From Clostridiaceae bacterium (GTDB lineage: Bacteria > Bacillota > Clostridia > Saccharofermentanales > Fastidiosipilaceae): DNA of 5,901 nt. Location: the NCBI GenBank assembly GCA_012514965.1, contig JAAYZH010000254.1:1-5901 (forward strand). Direction: 5' to 3'. Within the stretch, counting starts at the first letter, position 1. Each line of letters begins with the position of its first letter. Of the stretch, positions 5,770 to 5,901 are shown one piece after another. The notes below the pieces were generated by a model. That model saw only the letters and a list, made by a program, of their open reading frames with translations. It had not been told where the DNA came from and made no database searches. Both the position numbers and the translations under genes were made by a program.

Positions 5770-5901
5770 TGGAAACTTTCGCCGGTATTCGTGAGGCGGA
5801 GACGTACAGCGGCGAATATTGACATTTTCGGGGGCTCTAGTGGCAACTTTCGCCGGTATTCGTGGGGCGGAGACGTACAGCGGCGAATATTGACATTTTC
5901 G
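5770..5901. repeat. Tandem 61-nt hairpin repeats, 71-nt period
   Basis: Two units, 5770-5830 and 5841-5901, differ at only two of 61 positions (5773 versus 5844, and the fourth base of GTGAGG versus GTGGGG) and are separated by a 10-nt linker, GGGGCTCTAG. Each carries TTCGCCG (5778-5784; 5849-5855) inverted against CGGCGAA (5810-5816; 5881-5887). Shorter nested pairs GTA/TAC and CGT/ACG prolong the stem around a GAGGCGGAG or GGGGCGGAG loop. The second unit ends exactly at the window edge, so the array may continue. There is no coding potential I would support. Confidence 0.85.

Noticed and set aside
5819..5824. TTGACA promoter -35 inside the right-edge repeat
   Set aside because: No -10-like hexamer lies 16-18 nt downstream, so it is not a credible promoter by itself.
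5770..5901. CRISPR array
   Set aside because: The repeats are 61 nt with a 10-nt linker, far from repeat-spacer proportions, and no cas gene is present.

Overview
This is a bacterial chromosomal window, moderately GC-rich over most of its length, with three supported protein genes set between two patches of short intergenic repeats. The lineage cannot be fixed from the sequence. The RpiB sequence has a Gram-positive look, and the endonuclease-fold gene resembles a family I associate from memory with Coriobacteriia (Actinomycetota). I hold that placement weakly.

Layout. Positions 1-140 hold a 71-nt-period direct repeat with hairpin potential and no gene I can support. Positions 141-410 are three tandem 88-94 nt copies of one sequence; the third copy is the 3' end of the large minus-strand gene, and the first two are decayed copies of that end lying beyond its stop codon. 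Positions 327-4016 (minus) encode a 1229-residue protein. It is preceded, 43 nt upstream on the same strand, by rpiB (4060-4509, minus), so the two probably form an rpiB-first operon. A roughly 260-nt divergent region (4510-4769) holds the rpiB promoter and RBS, and on the plus strand a strong Shine-Dalgarno site serving only a seven-codon ORF. A visibly more AT-rich gene follows on the plus strand (4770-5711), encoding a PD-(D/E)XK/DUF559-like protein. The window ends in two near-identical 61-nt hairpin repeats at 71-nt spacing (5770-5901).

The most interesting object is the 1229-residue protein. Its full length follows the layout of large bacterial DNA2/NAM7-type superfamily 1 helicases (N-terminal domain, QQ-containing Q-motif region, Walker A region, coiled-coil insert, Walker B region, GDxxQ, C-terminal RecA-like domain). 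Nearly every catalytic motif is substituted: Lys to Arg and Thr to Glu in Walker A, Glu to Ala in Walker B, no arginine finger. It is then fused to a histidine-phosphatase (phosphoglycerate mutase-like) domain whose catalytic RHG is RAG. Two enzyme folds in one chain have both lost key catalytic residues while more than 1200 codons stay open. This suggests a retained non-enzymatic role such as a scaffold, sensor or decoy, rather than a decaying gene.

How the genes act together is unclear. RpiB is a housekeeping sugar-phosphate isomerase, and its pairing with the helicase-like protein may reflect only shared transcription. A nuclease-fold gene beside a helicase-like gene recalls defence-island content, but nothing in the window proves a defence role.
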